Positions 41,475 through 50,539 of a stretch of 64,000 bases of DNA are shown piece by piece (position 1 is the stretch's first letter; every line of letters begins with the position of its first letter). The DNA is from a virus. A program made the position numbers and the translations under genes. Under the pieces are notes generated by a model. The model searched no databases, was not told the origin of the DNA, and saw only the letters and a list, made by a program, of their open reading frames with translations. The stretch is from positions 1 through 64,000 of IMG/VR virus record IMGVR_UViG_3300008262_002626; one strand, 5' to 3'.

Positions 41475-41879
41475 TTAAACTATCGACTCTCGATCAAACA
41501 GGTTAGGGTGCTTTTTACCCCAATTACGCATAATCACTGCGGCTTCGGCATTGGCTTCGTTTTCTTGTGGGCTACCGGTAGCACCAGGATCGTCGCCATC
41601 AAGTTCTCGATTTAGATCTTGTTTGTAGTGGACAAGCTCGTGTGCCAGTGTACGACAGACATCCATGATGTGTCTGTTAACTACAGTAATACGAATATGT
41701 TCGTTACCGTAGCCTCCGAAACTAGAATGTTCAACACTACCTTTAGCATCAAACTTAAATTCAAACTTAGGAAGGCTGTCAAGTTCTAAGTGTTCTGCGG
41801 CAAATCGAACAAATTCAAGCAAGGTGCTGTAAGTATCTTTACGACTCATTCCTTCGGTTAGTAGCTCTTTGATTTTCAT
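41475..41879 (-). CDS. SprT-like zinc metalloprotease with capsid-targeting-like N-terminus
   Basis: 134 aa. Starts MKIKELLTEGMSRKDTYSTL; LTE at 7-9 fits the prohead-protease cut. The zinc motif HELVHYKQD (HExxH) follows a beta hairpin (HIRITVVNRHIMDVCRTLA). A small HExxH protease packaged in the head could act on host proteins after injection; this is inference. Its start overlaps the previous stop. Confidence 0.78.
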   Translation of the reverse strand: MKIKELLTEGMSRKDTYSTLLEFVRFAAEHLELDSLPKFEFKFDAKGSVEHSSFGGYGNEHIRITVVNRHIMDVCRTLAHELVHYKQDLNRELDGDDPGATGSPQENEANAEAAVIMRNWGKKHPNLFDRESIV

Positions 41880-42292
41880 TACTTCTTCCTACCTTGGCAA
41901 TGAGCACGTTGGCTAAATCCTTTTGGATTGTTACAGTTGATAGAACGCTTGTATTTGTCGCTCCACTCTTCACCAATATTTTTATCTATACCTCTGCTAC
42001 CTGTACCACCCTTACGACGTTTGGCAGCTAGTTCTTCAATGCCGTGGCGAATCTGTTCTAAGTTCTGCTCTAGACCCATAAACAGACCGCCCTTGGCATC
42101 ACGCACAATACTCTGCCACACTAGTAAATCGTTTGACTCTGCACGTTCTGCTAGATCTTTTAATTGAGCACGGGCCTGCATGATGCGCCCTTTTAAGCTC
42201 ATTGGATTAGCTTTTTCGTGGCCGTAGATTACGGGATCGTTAGGATCACCGGTCATATCTATTGGAGTTTCTAGCAGTTGATGTATCTTCAT
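41879..42292 (-). CDS. Internal-type protein with capsid-targeting-like N-terminus
   Basis: 137 aa beginning MKIHQLLETPIDMTGDPNDP; LLE at 6-8 fits the maturation cut. A helical middle (SLKGRIMQARAQLKDLAERA) is followed by a basic Cys-containing tail (KRSINCNNPKGFSQRAHCQG). Tails of this type occur in several T4-like marine phage proteins. Function unknown. It overlaps the metalloprotease gene by one base. Confidence 0.7.
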   Translation of the reverse strand: MKIHQLLETPIDMTGDPNDPVIYGHEKANPMSLKGRIMQARAQLKDLAERAESNDLLVWQSIVRDAKGGLFMGLEQNLEQIRHGIEELAAKRRKGGTGSRGIDKNIGEEWSDKYKRSINCNNPKGFSQRAHCQGRKK

Positions 42293-42307
42293 AATAATAC
42301 TTATCTT

Positions 42308-43639
42308 TTAGTAGATTTCGCGCCACTGTAGACCTGCACCTACGTTAGTGCTCTGAGCGCCAATATTAGTTGCTACAATCAAATAAATTTCGCTATCAGT
42401 ACTGTCATAGTTTTGTACGATATAATTCTTTTTAGCTTCGCTAGGTAAGTTAGATGCTGGCGCACCACCTGCTTTTTGACTACCCTGTGTGCTGGCTCCT
42501 ACCCAACCGTTGTCTAGCTCGTCACCGTCAGTCCAAGTAGTAGCATCTACATTATATTGTACACCGCTGTCATCATCTACATCTGTCCAGGTAGTGTCGT
42601 TAAGAAAAGTACTATTGGGTAGTTTTAACAAGCGCCATTTAATACTGTCGCCATCACTGAACATCTTAAGATTGCCCATACGCACAATCATACGATTGGC
42701 ATAGGTTCTAAATGCAGTTTTTAATCTAATGGCTATGATAGGCGATGTAGCACCTGCGGCAATATTTTTTAGGGTAGGACTAGTTACAGCCCAATCAATA
42801 CCTGCTTCCACATAGCCACCTTCGCTGGCCACAGTACTACAGATCTGATCAAAGTAGGCACCTGTGGTTGCGCCTGTGTTTACAATTTCACAGCGTACAG
42901 GCAAGTTAGGTGTACTCATATACACAGTAGACAAATTATTAGAGTGATGGAATATGTGACAGGGTATGAATGAACCTTCGTGTACAAATCCCACAGTAAC
43001 CGAACCTACCCCTAACCATTGAAACTCTATAAATGACAGTTGTGTTTTAGTAATATCTAAGCTAAATTGGCTTCCGCCTTGTCCGTTACAACTATCAATG
43101 TTCCATTCGCTTTGTGTCTTACGAACTTCTTGTGGCGCTCCAGTTATATAACTGCGTATGACCCAACTCAGTGTACCATCGCCCGCCTGTTCAAAGTAGA
43201 TGCCATTGTTGTCATCGTAGTAACCTGTGCGTTTGGTTACATTAGGTGTTGCCGCATAGAAATTAAAACTGCTGAGTATCTGCTGACTCTTGCCAGGCAT
43301 ATAATGATGATAGAATTTGGTCTGATGCACTACACGGCTGCTAGGATCGTTTGAGGTTGTTAGTCTAGCACAGGCTTTGTTAGGTTGAAATGCCACAGTA
43401 CCGCCATTGACTAGGTAATCTACAAAGTTTGGATCTAATCCATATAAATGCTTATAGTCGCCTAAGGTAAACGGACTAGACATACGAATACGGCCAAACG
43501 CATCTGTCTGTCCTACCTTAAGTGTGGTACGAAGCACAGGTTGCCCTAGAGCATTGTACTCCATGGTATTATGTAGGTCTAGTAGATTAGACTCATGCGG
43601 ATGCTGATAGTTAGTTGAATTAGGTTGTTGAACGCCCAT
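42308..43639 (-). CDS. Large virion-type protein
   Basis: 443 aa beginning MGVQQPNSTNYQHPHESNLL. Beta-rich with aromatic-rich strands (GKSQQILSSFNFYAATPNV; FIEFQWLGVGSVTVGFVHEG). It resembles large structural proteins of marine phages that decorate the head or tail and have no assigned role. It lies next to a LamG-domain protein, so both may be surface adhesins. Confidence 0.68.
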   Translation of the reverse strand: MGVQQPNSTNYQHPHESNLLDLHNTMEYNALGQPVLRTTLKVGQTDAFGRIRMSSPFTLGDYKHLYGLDPNFVDYLVNGGTVAFQPNKACARLTTSNDPSSRVVHQTKFYHHYMPGKSQQILSSFNFYAATPNVTKRTGYYDDNNGIYFEQAGDGTLSWVIRSYITGAPQEVRKTQSEWNIDSCNGQGGSQFSLDITKTQLSFIEFQWLGVGSVTVGFVHEGSFIPCHIFHHSNNLSTVYMSTPNLPVRCEIVNTGATTGAYFDQICSTVASEGGYVEAGIDWAVTSPTLKNIAAGATSPIIAIRLKTAFRTYANRMIVRMGNLKMFSDGDSIKWRLLKLPNSTFLNDTTWTDVDDDSGVQYNVDATTWTDGDELDNGWVGASTQGSQKAGGAPASNLPSEAKKNYIVQNYDSTDSEIYLIVATNIGAQSTNVGAGLQWREIY

Positions 43640-43642
43640 GGA

Positions 43643-44659
43643 TTACAAGCCCCATTTATTGCTGAGATAGTTTTCCACGTTAGAAATTTCAGTAGAATTT
43701 AACGCATGGGTAAAAATTAAGAACTCGCCTATATCACCTGTATAGTAGTTGGCACCATTATTGTTACCAATATATAAAGTAGTATTACTTGCACTGAGAG
43801 TATCACCTACTGTTCCGGCAAATGTAAGTGTAATATCAGTTTTATCGTATCGGTACTTTAAACTTGCGGCATTGGTAGTTTGTGTACCGTCATAGGCAAA
43901 AGTATGTATATGGAATGCTGTGCCATCATTGACTACTGTACTAGTTCCTACGCCGCCAGCAGCCTTGGCTACAAACTTTCCTGCCGTAGTATCATAAATC
44001 AATCCGGTAGCACCACTATTGGTTACAAATATATTTGGGCTTCCTGTTGTTGCTGTCATCTTCATCACTACAAAAACTGTCAGGGCAGGAGCACTGGCTA
44101 ACGAAGAATACGGATTGATACTTAAACCATCGTTACCGTCAAAACGAACAACACTTAGAGTATTCTGTTCACTGGTCTGGTAACTGGCTCTAGTAGTAGC
44201 ACCGCCAATTGGGTTAGCGTTGTGGGCGAAACCAGACTTGTCTGTCCATTGCGTGAACGTCTGGCCGTCACTAGGGTTGCTTGGAACGAATTGTACTCCA
44301 TCACTGCCATCATACCAAGATTCAAGCTGAACAAAAGTTTCTGTAGGAACTGCTTCTTCAATTGTAGCAGGTGCCGACAATGATGCAATTCCTACCCAGG
44401 GCCTAGCTGGTAGTAAAGGGTCTGCATCTGCTGTGGTTCCGTAGGCCAAACTTAATGCATCTAAATCATAAACGTTGTTAGTTCTATAATAGGGTTTAGA
44501 TGAATCTACTGATCCAGAAATAGTTCCATCATCAGCAACTATTTTACCTTGACGTTTTGCCTGTGCAATATCTAATTTAGCCACCTGTCTTGCGGCTTTG
44601 TTAGCAACAGGATCAGATCCGTCGCCTGAAATTAAATGAGCAATACCGTTAGCTGACAT
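43643..44659 (-). CDS. LamG/concanavalin-like domain virion protein
   Basis: 338 aa. Residues about 115-330 form a laminin-G-like lectin domain: VQLESWYDGSDGVQFVPSNP, SVVRFDGNDGLSINPYSSLA, TVFVVMKM, LYIGNNNGANYYTGDIGEFL and the end VENYLSNKWGL. The first 100 residues carry SGDGSDPVANKAARQVAKLD, typical of marine phage virion proteins. It probably binds glycans on the host. Overlaps the next gene by one base. Confidence 0.82.
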   Translation of the reverse strand: MSANGIAHLISGDGSDPVANKAARQVAKLDIAQAKRQGKIVADDGTISGSVDSSKPYYRTNNVYDLDALSLAYGTTADADPLLPARPWVGIASLSAPATIEEAVPTETFVQLESWYDGSDGVQFVPSNPSDGQTFTQWTDKSGFAHNANPIGGATTRASYQTSEQNTLSVVRFDGNDGLSINPYSSLASAPALTVFVVMKMTATTGSPNIFVTNSGATGLIYDTTAGKFVAKAAGGVGTSTVVNDGTAFHIHTFAYDGTQTTNAASLKYRYDKTDITLTFAGTVGDTLSASNTTLYIGNNNGANYYTGDIGEFLIFTHALNSTEISNVENYLSNKWGL

Positions 44660-44994
44660 TATTCATTCTCCGGATTATGTTGGTGCCCAGGATAAGCACT
44701 TGGATGCTGTACACGAATATCGCTAGGATGTTTAGGTTCTTGCCAACCACCGCCAGCATCTTTAGTTACTGCGTCTATATCTGCATATTCTTCCTTAGGT
44801 GCATTTGAAAAAACGCTAGCAGAGCCGTCTGTATCGTCTTTGCTGACTAGATCTACTATCTGTTTAAATTTGCGAATAGTATCCGGATTCTCTTCTTGCG
44901 GCTCTGCTACAGCAACTACCTGTATTTCTGGTTCTGCTGTTTTCTGGCCGTCAATTAAGTCTAAAATACTGCGTATGATTTCTTGGGCTCTCAT
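44659..44994 (-). CDS. Acidic protein with capsid-targeting-like N-terminus
   Basis: 111 aa beginning MRAQEIIRSILDLIDGQKTA. The leader pattern M-R-A-x-E-I-I matches the others, but there is no clear I/L-x-E cut, so confidence in packaging is lower. The body is acidic, with His/Pro-rich end (HPSDIRVQHPSAYPGHQHNP). Diverges from the ALAS gene. Confidence 0.62.
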   Translation of the reverse strand: MRAQEIIRSILDLIDGQKTAEPEIQVVAVAEPQEENPDTIRKFKQIVDLVSKDDTDGSASVFSNAPKEEYADIDAVTKDAGGGWQEPKHPSDIRVQHPSAYPGHQHNPENE

Positions 44995-45036
44995 GATTGT
45001 TTCCTGTATCCTATATTTAGTGTTAAATAGCGTACT

Positions 45037-46239
45037 ATGATAAACAAAGAACCTTTCAAAAAACTACTACAAGATCTAAAAGATTCAGGAAAATATCGTG
45101 TTTTTAACGATATTGTACGAGAAGCTGGTAAATTTCCTACAGCTATTTGGTATGGACCCTATGCTATTAAAAATATAGTTAACTGGTGCTCGAATGATTA
45201 TCTAGGCATGGGACAGCACAAAGTTGTTATTGATGCTATGCACACAGCATTAGATCATACTGGGACAGGATCAGGCGGAACTCGTAACATCGGAGGAACT
45301 AGTCATTATCATGTAGCTTTGGAACATGAACTAGCAACATTACATAAGAAAGAACGTGCCTTGCTGTTCAGTAGTGCTTACGTTGCAAATGAATGGACAC
45401 TGATCGCATTGAGCAAGATCGTACCCAATATTGAGTTTATCAGCGATAGTAAGAATCATAATAGTTTGATAGTCGGAATACAACATAGTAAAGCTAAGAA
45501 AGTAGTCTTTAAACATAACGACTTAGAAGATCTAGAACAAAAACTTAAAATTAGTTTTGCACAAGGCAATACTCCTTGCATAGTATTTGAAAGTGTTTAT
45601 AGCATGGATGGAGATGTTAGTCCTATCAAAGAAATATGTCGCCTAGCTAAAAAATACAAAGCAATCACTTATATCGACGAAGTACACGCAGTAGGACTCT
45701 ACGGAAATCGCGGAGGAGGCAAAGTAGAAGAATTAGGCCTAGAAGATCAAATTGATATTATCAACGGAACATTGGGTAAAGCATTTGGTGTTCAGGGCGG
45801 ATACATCGCAGCCGATAGTGATATCGTTGATGCTATCCGTTCAGTGGCTGCTGGCTTCATCTTTACAACATCGATGAGTCCTGTAAGTTGTGCCGGTGCT
45901 CTGGCCGCAATCAAGTGGTTGAAGGAGCATAACGAAATACGCGAAAAGCACCAAGAACGTGCTCGTAAATTAAAGTATCGATTGAACAAAGCAGGTATTA
46001 CAGTTATGGAGTGTTCAACTACACACATTGTTCCTGTACTAGTAGGTGAGGCTAAGAAATGTAAAAAGATCAGTGATTACCTATTAGCTGAACACGGTAT
46101 CTATGTACAGCCAATTAATTACCCAACTGTCGATGTAGGCACAGAACGACTACGCTTTGCTCCTACACCATACCATGATGACGGTATGATCGAAGATCTA
46201 GTTGATGCTCTTAAACAAGCATTTGAGCAATTTGAGTAA
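45037..46239 (+). CDS. hemA: 5-aminolevulinate synthase (C4 pathway)
   Basis: 400 aa, PLP enzyme joining glycine and succinyl-CoA. ALAS-specific [15 protein letters not shown] (20-34) and [11 protein letters not shown] (51-61), the Gly-rich [16 protein letters not shown] and PLP Lys248 in [13 protein letters not shown] are seen. The C-terminal [20 protein letters not shown] distinguishes ALAS from the related KBL and BioF enzymes. The normal length is present. No Shine-Dalgarno sequence is seen, so initiation may be unusual. The enzyme is typical of alphaproteobacteria, not cyanobacteria. It should raise tetrapyrrole flux toward heme for the phage heme oxygenase. Confidence 0.95.
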   Translation: MINKEPFKKLLQDLKDSGKYRVFNDIVREAGKFPTAIWYGPYAIKNIVNWCSNDYLGMGQHKVVIDAMHTALDHTGTGSGGTRNIGGTSHYHVALEHELATLHKKERALLFSSAYVANEWTLIALSKIVPNIEFISDSKNHNSLIVGIQHSKAKKVVFKHNDLEDLEQKLKISFAQGNTPCIVFESVYSMDGDVSPIKEICRLAKKYKAITYIDEVHAVGLYGNRGGGKVEELGLEDQIDIINGTLGKAFGVQGGYIAADSDIVDAIRSVAAGFIFTTSMSPVSCAGALAAIKWLKEHNEIREKHQERARKLKYRLNKAGITVMECSTTHIVPVLVGEAKKCKKISDYLLAEHGIYVQPINYPTVDVGTERLRFAPTPYHDDGMIEDLVDALKQAFEQFE

Positions 46240-46447
46240 CACCAAAAACTAGCATAGAGCGAGCTTCGGCATTAGTTGCTTCTTCGTTTAACTTATCTGT
46301 ATTAACCAAATCTTGTAACAAAGCACGAGCTTCGTCTGCTGATATTTCACCGTTGCGGTTAGCTTCGGCAATCTGTAGTGCCATCTGGGCACGAGTCTCA
46401 GCCCAAGGTAAACCACATCCTGCTAGTTGTAATAGACTATCTGACAT
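46211..46447 (-). CDS. Conserved-type 78-aa phage protein
   Basis: Begins [20 protein letters not shown]. All-helix with [20 protein letters not shown], which loosely resembles an EF-hand-like or short helical repeat. It converges on the hemA 3' end (29-base overlap). No function known. Confidence 0.7.
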   Translation of the reverse strand: MSDSLLQLAGCGLPWAETRAQMALQIAEANRNGEISADEARALLQDLVNTDKLNEEATNAEARSMLVFGVTQIAQMLV

Positions 46448-46831
46448 TTAGAATCTCCCCTGTACTGTATGAGCAATCATATCAGCCTGTTGAATTAATA
46501 TCTTCTTTTTGATTTCGCAATAGGTAGGACTTACTGGACCTTTGGCTGTACGATCTACCATTTCTTTTACAGAGTCCTGCATCTTGCCTACAGGTACAAT
46601 TACGTCGCGTGTTGGTTTGCTCTTTGCGTAGATTTCAAACCATTCGATCTTTTGTGCTAGGTCTCTTGACTGTTGTGCAATATCGCCTTTGCAGTCAAAG
46701 TTACGAGTTGTCTGTTGTATTGTTGTAATGCTATGGCTTTGGTTGGCATCCCATTTAACCGGGATCCATTGTTGAATTGTTGAACAACCGGTTAGCCCAA
46801 CAAATGCTAATGCTAGTATTATATTTTTCAT
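46448..46831 (-). CDS. Lipoprotein, possible outer spanin
   Basis: 127 aa. Signal with lipobox LTGC (14-17). The mature part has two cysteines (DCKGDIAQQ; TYCEIKKK) and helical segments. Size and anchor fit an outer-membrane spanin subunit, but no inner partner overlaps it. It starts one base after the stop of the next upstream gene region. Confidence 0.72.
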   Translation of the reverse strand: MKNIILALAFVGLTGCSTIQQWIPVKWDANQSHSITTIQQTTRNFDCKGDIAQQSRDLAQKIEWFEIYAKSKPTRDVIVPVGKMQDSVKEMVDRTAKGPVSPTYCEIKKKILIQQADMIAHTVQGRF

Positions 46832-46839
46832 GACTATCC

Positions 46840-47244
46840 TTATGTAATAGGGCCGCCTTCGATCCAGGCATCACATGTCCGTTTAGCGGCACATTTAAAT
46901 TTTAAAAACTTACAGTAGCCTAACTGCCCTGCATCTACTGTATCGTGTGGATTTGAACCGGGCTCACTGCCTATACCTGTTGCTATACAATCCTGCATTT
47001 TTTCTGATATATCAAATGCTCCGCAGTTACCACAACGATTATTTTTAACTGATTCTATATCTTTAGTGTTCCACTTATCTGCTAGTTTTTGCCAATATTC
47101 ATCATTTGGCTCGTTAGGATTTAGTGGGCCGTAATGATACTCGTTTATAGCCTTTTGTCTATTCTTTAGATTAAGATCGATATCTTGGGTAGCTGGTGGA
47201 CACCCCTTCTCTAGTGCCTCAACGACATTGATATAATTTCTCAT
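46840..47244 (-). CDS. Cys-rich protein, possible metal-binding
   Basis: 134 aa. Six cysteines are arranged as RCGNCGAFD..C.. and LGYCKFLKFKCAAKRTCDAW in the C-terminal half, which could form a zinc or Fe-S site. The N-terminus is polar (NVVEALEKGCPPATQDIDLN). Similar proteins appear in marine T4-like phages. It overlaps the HAD gene by four bases (ATGA). Confidence 0.68.
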   Translation of the reverse strand: MRNYINVVEALEKGCPPATQDIDLNLKNRQKAINEYHYGPLNPNEPNDEYWQKLADKWNTKDIESVKNNRCGNCGAFDISEKMQDCIATGIGSEPGSNPHDTVDAGQLGYCKFLKFKCAAKRTCDAWIEGGPIT

Positions 47245-48368
47245 TTCTTTTTTGCCCTTCCGGCTTTCATGTTAGCTAACCAATGTGCTAGTTGTCCTTT
47301 ACGTCCACCCTGCTTGGCAGTCTTACGTAGACTACTAATGCTAGCTTTAGTATTGATACCATGGCGTTTAGCATCTCCTTTGTCTTGTGGATTGCGTCCA
47401 TCTGCAAAGTTTTCATCTATGTCGTGTGTTGTTAGTCCTAGATCTTTTAGATACTTTAAGTATTCGTGTTCTAGTGGTTCACTGCCAAAAGCCATTACAG
47501 TCTGTGGAGGTCCTTTACCAAAATCATGTTTTCCTAGACCATCGAGATCGCTAATGTGCTGTCCTAACTTATACCAATCATATACATCGCTAACGTCGAT
47601 CTTTACAGTACCTTTAGGCCAAGGTATTAAATCACCCTCTTCTATACTTTCGCCACCTCCGTCTCCACCACCGCCATCTCCGCTGTAGCCTGAGTCATAC
47701 CCGTACCAACCATATGGGCCTGGGCCGTATGCTCCGAAACGATACTTAGTCTTTTTCTTACGCCGTTTAGCTTCTTCGATATTCTGTGTTACACCACCAG
47801 GGCCAACATAGATAGCACGGAAATCTACTTGAGGATATTCTTTTTGTAGTTCCTTAAATACACGCAGATTGCTCATGCTATCATCATACAAGCGAACATG
47901 TCCATATTGTTTAGTGTCGAGGTATTTACGAACCCATACCGCTTTCTTGTAAGCTGGAGATTCATCTCCAGGTAAGTTACCTGCACGATGCACGTGAACA
48001 CGGCTCATGTTTATGCCTAAATCTTTAAATGTCTGCAGAAACTCTTCTTTGTTGTCAAAGTCTGCACGGGCTGTCAGCATGATAACTTTGGCATTACCTG
48101 CATGATTAAGAATTGTTTTAAGTTTTCTAATCATCGGAACGATCGGCTTGCTTTCTTGGCGGAACTTTTCTGCATCTCTAAATTCGCCAAAGTCAAACTT
48201 TTCACCCGGTTGTAGTTGGTAGTTATTAAACTCTTGGTTAGTTAAATCACGTATGACCTGCCCTTGTGCATTTAAAACTTTAATCTTTGCTGTCGTGTGA
48301 AGTAATGTATCATCTATATCAAAGATGATTAGATCTCGATTACCGGGAGTAAATTCATTCGCTCTCAT
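47241..48368 (-). CDS. HAD phosphatase fused to a basic C-terminal domain, packaging-type leader
   Basis: 375 aa from ATG 48368 (an in-frame GTG at 48380 is less likely). The leader MRANEFTPGN precedes the HAD motif I LIIFDIDDTLLHTTAKI (14-30), motif II VIMLTARADFD and the acidic loop VRLYDDSMSNLR. A Gly-rich linker and IEEGD, a possible maturation cut, lead to a C-terminal part ending in HWLANMKAGRAKKK. It may dephosphorylate nucleotides or nucleic-acid ends. Only the leader suggests packaging. Confidence 0.8.
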   Translation of the reverse strand: MRANEFTPGNRDLIIFDIDDTLLHTTAKIKVLNAQGQVIRDLTNQEFNNYQLQPGEKFDFGEFRDAEKFRQESKPIVPMIRKLKTILNHAGNAKVIMLTARADFDNKEEFLQTFKDLGINMSRVHVHRAGNLPGDESPAYKKAVWVRKYLDTKQYGHVRLYDDSMSNLRVFKELQKEYPQVDFRAIYVGPGGVTQNIEEAKRRKKKTKYRFGAYGPGPYGWYGYDSGYSGDGGGGDGGGESIEEGDLIPWPKGTVKIDVSDVYDWYKLGQHISDLDGLGKHDFGKGPPQTVMAFGSEPLEHEYLKYLKDLGLTTHDIDENFADGRNPQDKGDAKRHGINTKASISSLRKTAKQGGRKGQLAHWLANMKAGRAKKK

Positions 48369-48444
48369 AAGGTATTCCACCTAAGCCGCAACCAAAGCGG
48401 GCTATTGCCTCATACAGGGCTGTAAGGATTTCTTGGAAGGTCAT
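48355..48444 (-). CDS. 29-aa small ORF overlapping the HAD start
   Basis: Starts ATG 48444 (MTFQEILTALYEAIARFGCG) and ends 14 bases inside the HAD gene. A plausible amphipathic helix with a Gly-rich end. No ribosome site, and it overlaps the 25-aa frame. Low-confidence micro-gene. Confidence 0.35.
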   Translation of the reverse strand: MTFQEILTALYEAIARFGCGLGGIPYESE

Positions 48445-48487
48445 AGCCGTCGTCCTCTGGATAAACTGGATAATCGTTTGGGTTCAT
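48410..48487 (-). CDS. 25-aa small ORF after the nuclease
   Basis: Its ATG overlaps the nuclease stop (TAATG). The peptide begins MNPNDYPVYPEDDGYDLPRN, rich in Pro, Asp and Tyr. Coupling and codon-level plausibility are the only evidence. Confidence 0.4.
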   Translation of the reverse strand: MNPNDYPVYPEDDGYDLPRNPYSPV

Positions 48488-48933
48488 TAGTTACACCAAC
48501 TTTGTTTTGCATCACCATAGTATTCACGAGCAAAGCCGTTAGCAATTAAAGCTGAACGTAGGCTCTGTCCGTTGACTAAAATGTCCCCGAGAACACGACC
48601 ACCAAATTTGTCCCATCCGTAGAGTGTAGCTTGAAATTTACCACCGCTGGCTGCGGCTTGGGCGATTGCATTTTTAGTAAAAGCAGATGCGGCTTCTCCT
48701 CGCTGTGCTTCGCTAGGGCATTGTGCTCTGTGTCCTTTTTCTGGAGTGTCAACTCCGTAAACTCTGACAGCAAGTTCTGGCTTAAGAGGTGCTGGTAAAA
48801 AGGGGGCGGCGATCACAACTGTATCGCCATCGCTCACTCGTAGAATTTGTGCGTCATATGTAACACCTTTGGGTGCTTTTTGTGCTAGGGCTAGTGTTGG
48901 AACTAGTAATAATAAAGCCAGTAACTTTTTCAT
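48487..48933 (-). CDS. Secreted thermonuclease (SNase family)
   Basis: 148 aa with a signal peptide (1-17). Catalytic blocks RVSDGDTVVI, RVYGVDTPEKG and GWDKFGGRVLGD give the Asp/Asp and Arg residues of the staphylococcal nuclease fold. It would cut DNA or RNA in the periplasm or outside the cell. A phage use could be nutrient scavenging or exclusion of competing DNA. Late-like AATAAATA upstream. Confidence 0.92.
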   Translation of the reverse strand: MKKLLALLLLVPTLALAQKAPKGVTYDAQILRVSDGDTVVIAAPFLPAPLKPELAVRVYGVDTPEKGHRAQCPSEAQRGEAASAFTKNAIAQAAASGGKFQATLYGWDKFGGRVLGDILVNGQSLRSALIANGFAREYYGDAKQSWCN

Positions 48934-48958
48934 AGAATACTCCGTAATATTTACAGAG

Positions 48959-48966
48959 TATTTATT
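48959..48966 (-). promoter_or_regulatory. T4-late-like element AATAAATA
   Basis: 26 bases before the nuclease ATG, at the stop of the DUF454-type gene. Confidence 0.42.
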
Positions 48967-49399
48967 AGATATAATTGTTGAACCAACCTACTTTACGTCC
49001 TTCTGCGATACGACGATCGTGTTCTTCTACACTACTAGGATAACGCCAAGCCCATACTGCAACACAGGCCATAAAGACTGCTGTACTGATTATACCAATA
49101 GGCTTTACTCCGCCTGTGTACATAAGCACAAGACTTAAACTCATCATGGCCAGCATGAAATATTTCATTTTCTGGGGGAATACACGCTTTTCATTCCAGT
49201 TGGTTAGGAACGGCCCAAATAGTTTATGATTGTACAGCCAGGCATGCATCTTGGGTGAGCCTTTGGCAAAACAATAGGCGGCAAAAACCACAAAGGGACT
49301 GTAGGGTATGCCGGGTGTTACCACGCCGACATACGCCATACCTAGGCTACAAAAGCCTAGTATCTTCCAAAACCACTTTTTTAAATGAACTGTAACCAT
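48965..49399 (-). CDS. YbaN-like (DUF454) inner-membrane protein
   Basis: 144 aa. Four hydrophobic spans, with GVVTPGIPYSPFVVFAAYCF and KGSPKMHAWLYNHKLFGPFL, the signature blocks of the DUF454/YbaN family. Function unknown in bacteria. Its start overlaps the HNH gene stop by 19 bases. Membrane modification is a possible role. Confidence 0.85.
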   Translation of the reverse strand: MVTVHLKKWFWKILGFCSLGMAYVGVVTPGIPYSPFVVFAAYCFAKGSPKMHAWLYNHKLFGPFLTNWNEKRVFPQKMKYFMLAMMSLSLVLMYTGGVKPIGIISTAVFMACVAVWAWRYPSSVEEHDRRIAEGRKVGWFNNYI

Positions 49400-49893
49400 T
49401 CGTCAAACCTCACGTTGAAGCCTTGCTTCTTACGCTTATTTACAAGTTCAAAGTAGTCTGGCTTGTAAGGTTTGATTTTAGGCTTGTGGGTGTGGGTCTT
49501 GTCTGCCTTATCAGCATTACATGGGCCACATGCAGTCACACAGTTTTCCCAGACGGTTTTACCACCCTTTGAAATAGGGTGTACATGGTCTAGGGTAGAT
49601 TCTTTACGTTCTACTCCTGTACCGCAGTATTGGCAAGTTCCTTCGTCGCGTAGGTACACATTGCCGCGACTGAAGCGGACAGCATTTTTTGGCTTCATGT
49701 AGTCTCTAAGCATGATAACGCTAGGAACAGGTGTTTCCCAACGTGCAGATCTCACGATCCAATTGTCATGCCAAGACAGTACATCGGCCTTATCAAGGAC
49801 CATGTATTTGATGGCTTCTTGCCAATCAATAGTGCTCAACGGTAGGTAGCTGACTGGTAATCCGTCAGCATTCAGAACTAGGGTGTCTGACAT
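49381..49893 (-). CDS. HNH endonuclease
   Basis: 170 aa. The core CQYCGTGVERKESTLDHVHP ... NCVTACGPCNADK contains the His-Asn-His site and two CxxC zinc pairs. No intron or intein lies next to it, and no target disruption is visible, so it may be freestanding. It is driven by a perfect sigma70 promoter at 49941, consistent with early expression and host DNA attack. Confidence 0.92.
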   Translation of the reverse strand: MSDTLVLNADGLPVSYLPLSTIDWQEAIKYMVLDKADVLSWHDNWIVRSARWETPVPSVIMLRDYMKPKNAVRFSRGNVYLRDEGTCQYCGTGVERKESTLDHVHPISKGGKTVWENCVTACGPCNADKADKTHTHKPKIKPYKPDYFELVNKRKKQGFNVRFDEWLQFI

Positions 49894-49940
49894 TTTACTT
49901 CCTTCTTAGTTGTGTTACAGACCCAACCGAACGAGCTTAA

Positions 49941-49969
49941 ATTATAAGCTCATATTGTACTTATGTCAA
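49941..49969 (-). promoter_or_regulatory. Consensus sigma70 promoter of the HNH gene
   Basis: TTGACA, 17 bases, TATAAT on the minus strand, with the -10 set in a small dyad (AGCTTATAATTTAAGCT). 48 bases before the ATG. Confidence 0.85.
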
Positions 49970-49974
49970 CTCTT

Positions 49975-50526
49975 TTATGCTAGTATTTTTTGGGCGAATT
50001 CTAATCCGGAACGGTCAAGGGCGTTGCACCATTGATCCTTATTGTCCGATCCGAAAACCAATTCTTCGTCTGCACTAGCCAAGCACCAACTAGTTTCTTT
50101 ATTCCAGGGCGGATCACCTTTGATTTCGCCTGCCAGTTGCCCATGCGCCCAACCACACATACCGAGAAACATACGCCAACGTTCGGGCTCATCTCCGTTA
50201 GCAATTCTAGGTAATATATCATCAGCAGAGCTTATGCTGAAGTGATCGTTAACACGCATGGTATTTTTACATTCCCAATCGCTGGTGTGTAATAGGCTTA
50301 GACTTTTTACGTTAACCGGGCCACCTAGATAAATGAATCCCGGACGATCTAGTGGAAATCCTAATTGGTCTCCAAACTCTTTTACGCTCATCTGGCTACG
50401 TTTGTTTAGTACTAAACCGACACTACCATGATTATGGTTTTCAGTAATCATAACTACTGTCTTGTACCAGAAGCTGCCTTTGACCGCAGGCGGCGCGATG
50501 ATAAGATTTCCAACTAATGTGTTCAT
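49975..50526 (-). CDS. yqgE: YqgE/AlgH (UPF0301) protein
   Basis: 183 aa from ATG 50526 (the longer frame to 50604 runs into the neighbouring gene). GNLIIAPPAVKGSFWYKTVV, LVLNKRSQ, GGPVNVKSLSLLHTSDW and FLGMCGWAHGQLAGEIKGDP are the family blocks. Its role in bacteria is poorly defined (AlgH was first named as an alginate regulator). Widespread in marine phages. It converges with nothing and overlaps no gene. Confidence 0.88.
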   Translation of the reverse strand: MNTLVGNLIIAPPAVKGSFWYKTVVMITENHNHGSVGLVLNKRSQMSVKEFGDQLGFPLDRPGFIYLGGPVNVKSLSLLHTSDWECKNTMRVNDHFSISSADDILPRIANGDEPERWRMFLGMCGWAHGQLAGEIKGDPPWNKETSWCLASADEELVFGSDNKDQWCNALDRSGLEFAQKILA

Positions 50527-50539
50527 GCAATATTTACAT

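Noticed and set aside
48355-48487. Both nested short ORFs before the HAD gene as certain genes
   Set aside because: They overlap each other in different frames and lack ribosome sites; kept as low-confidence features only.
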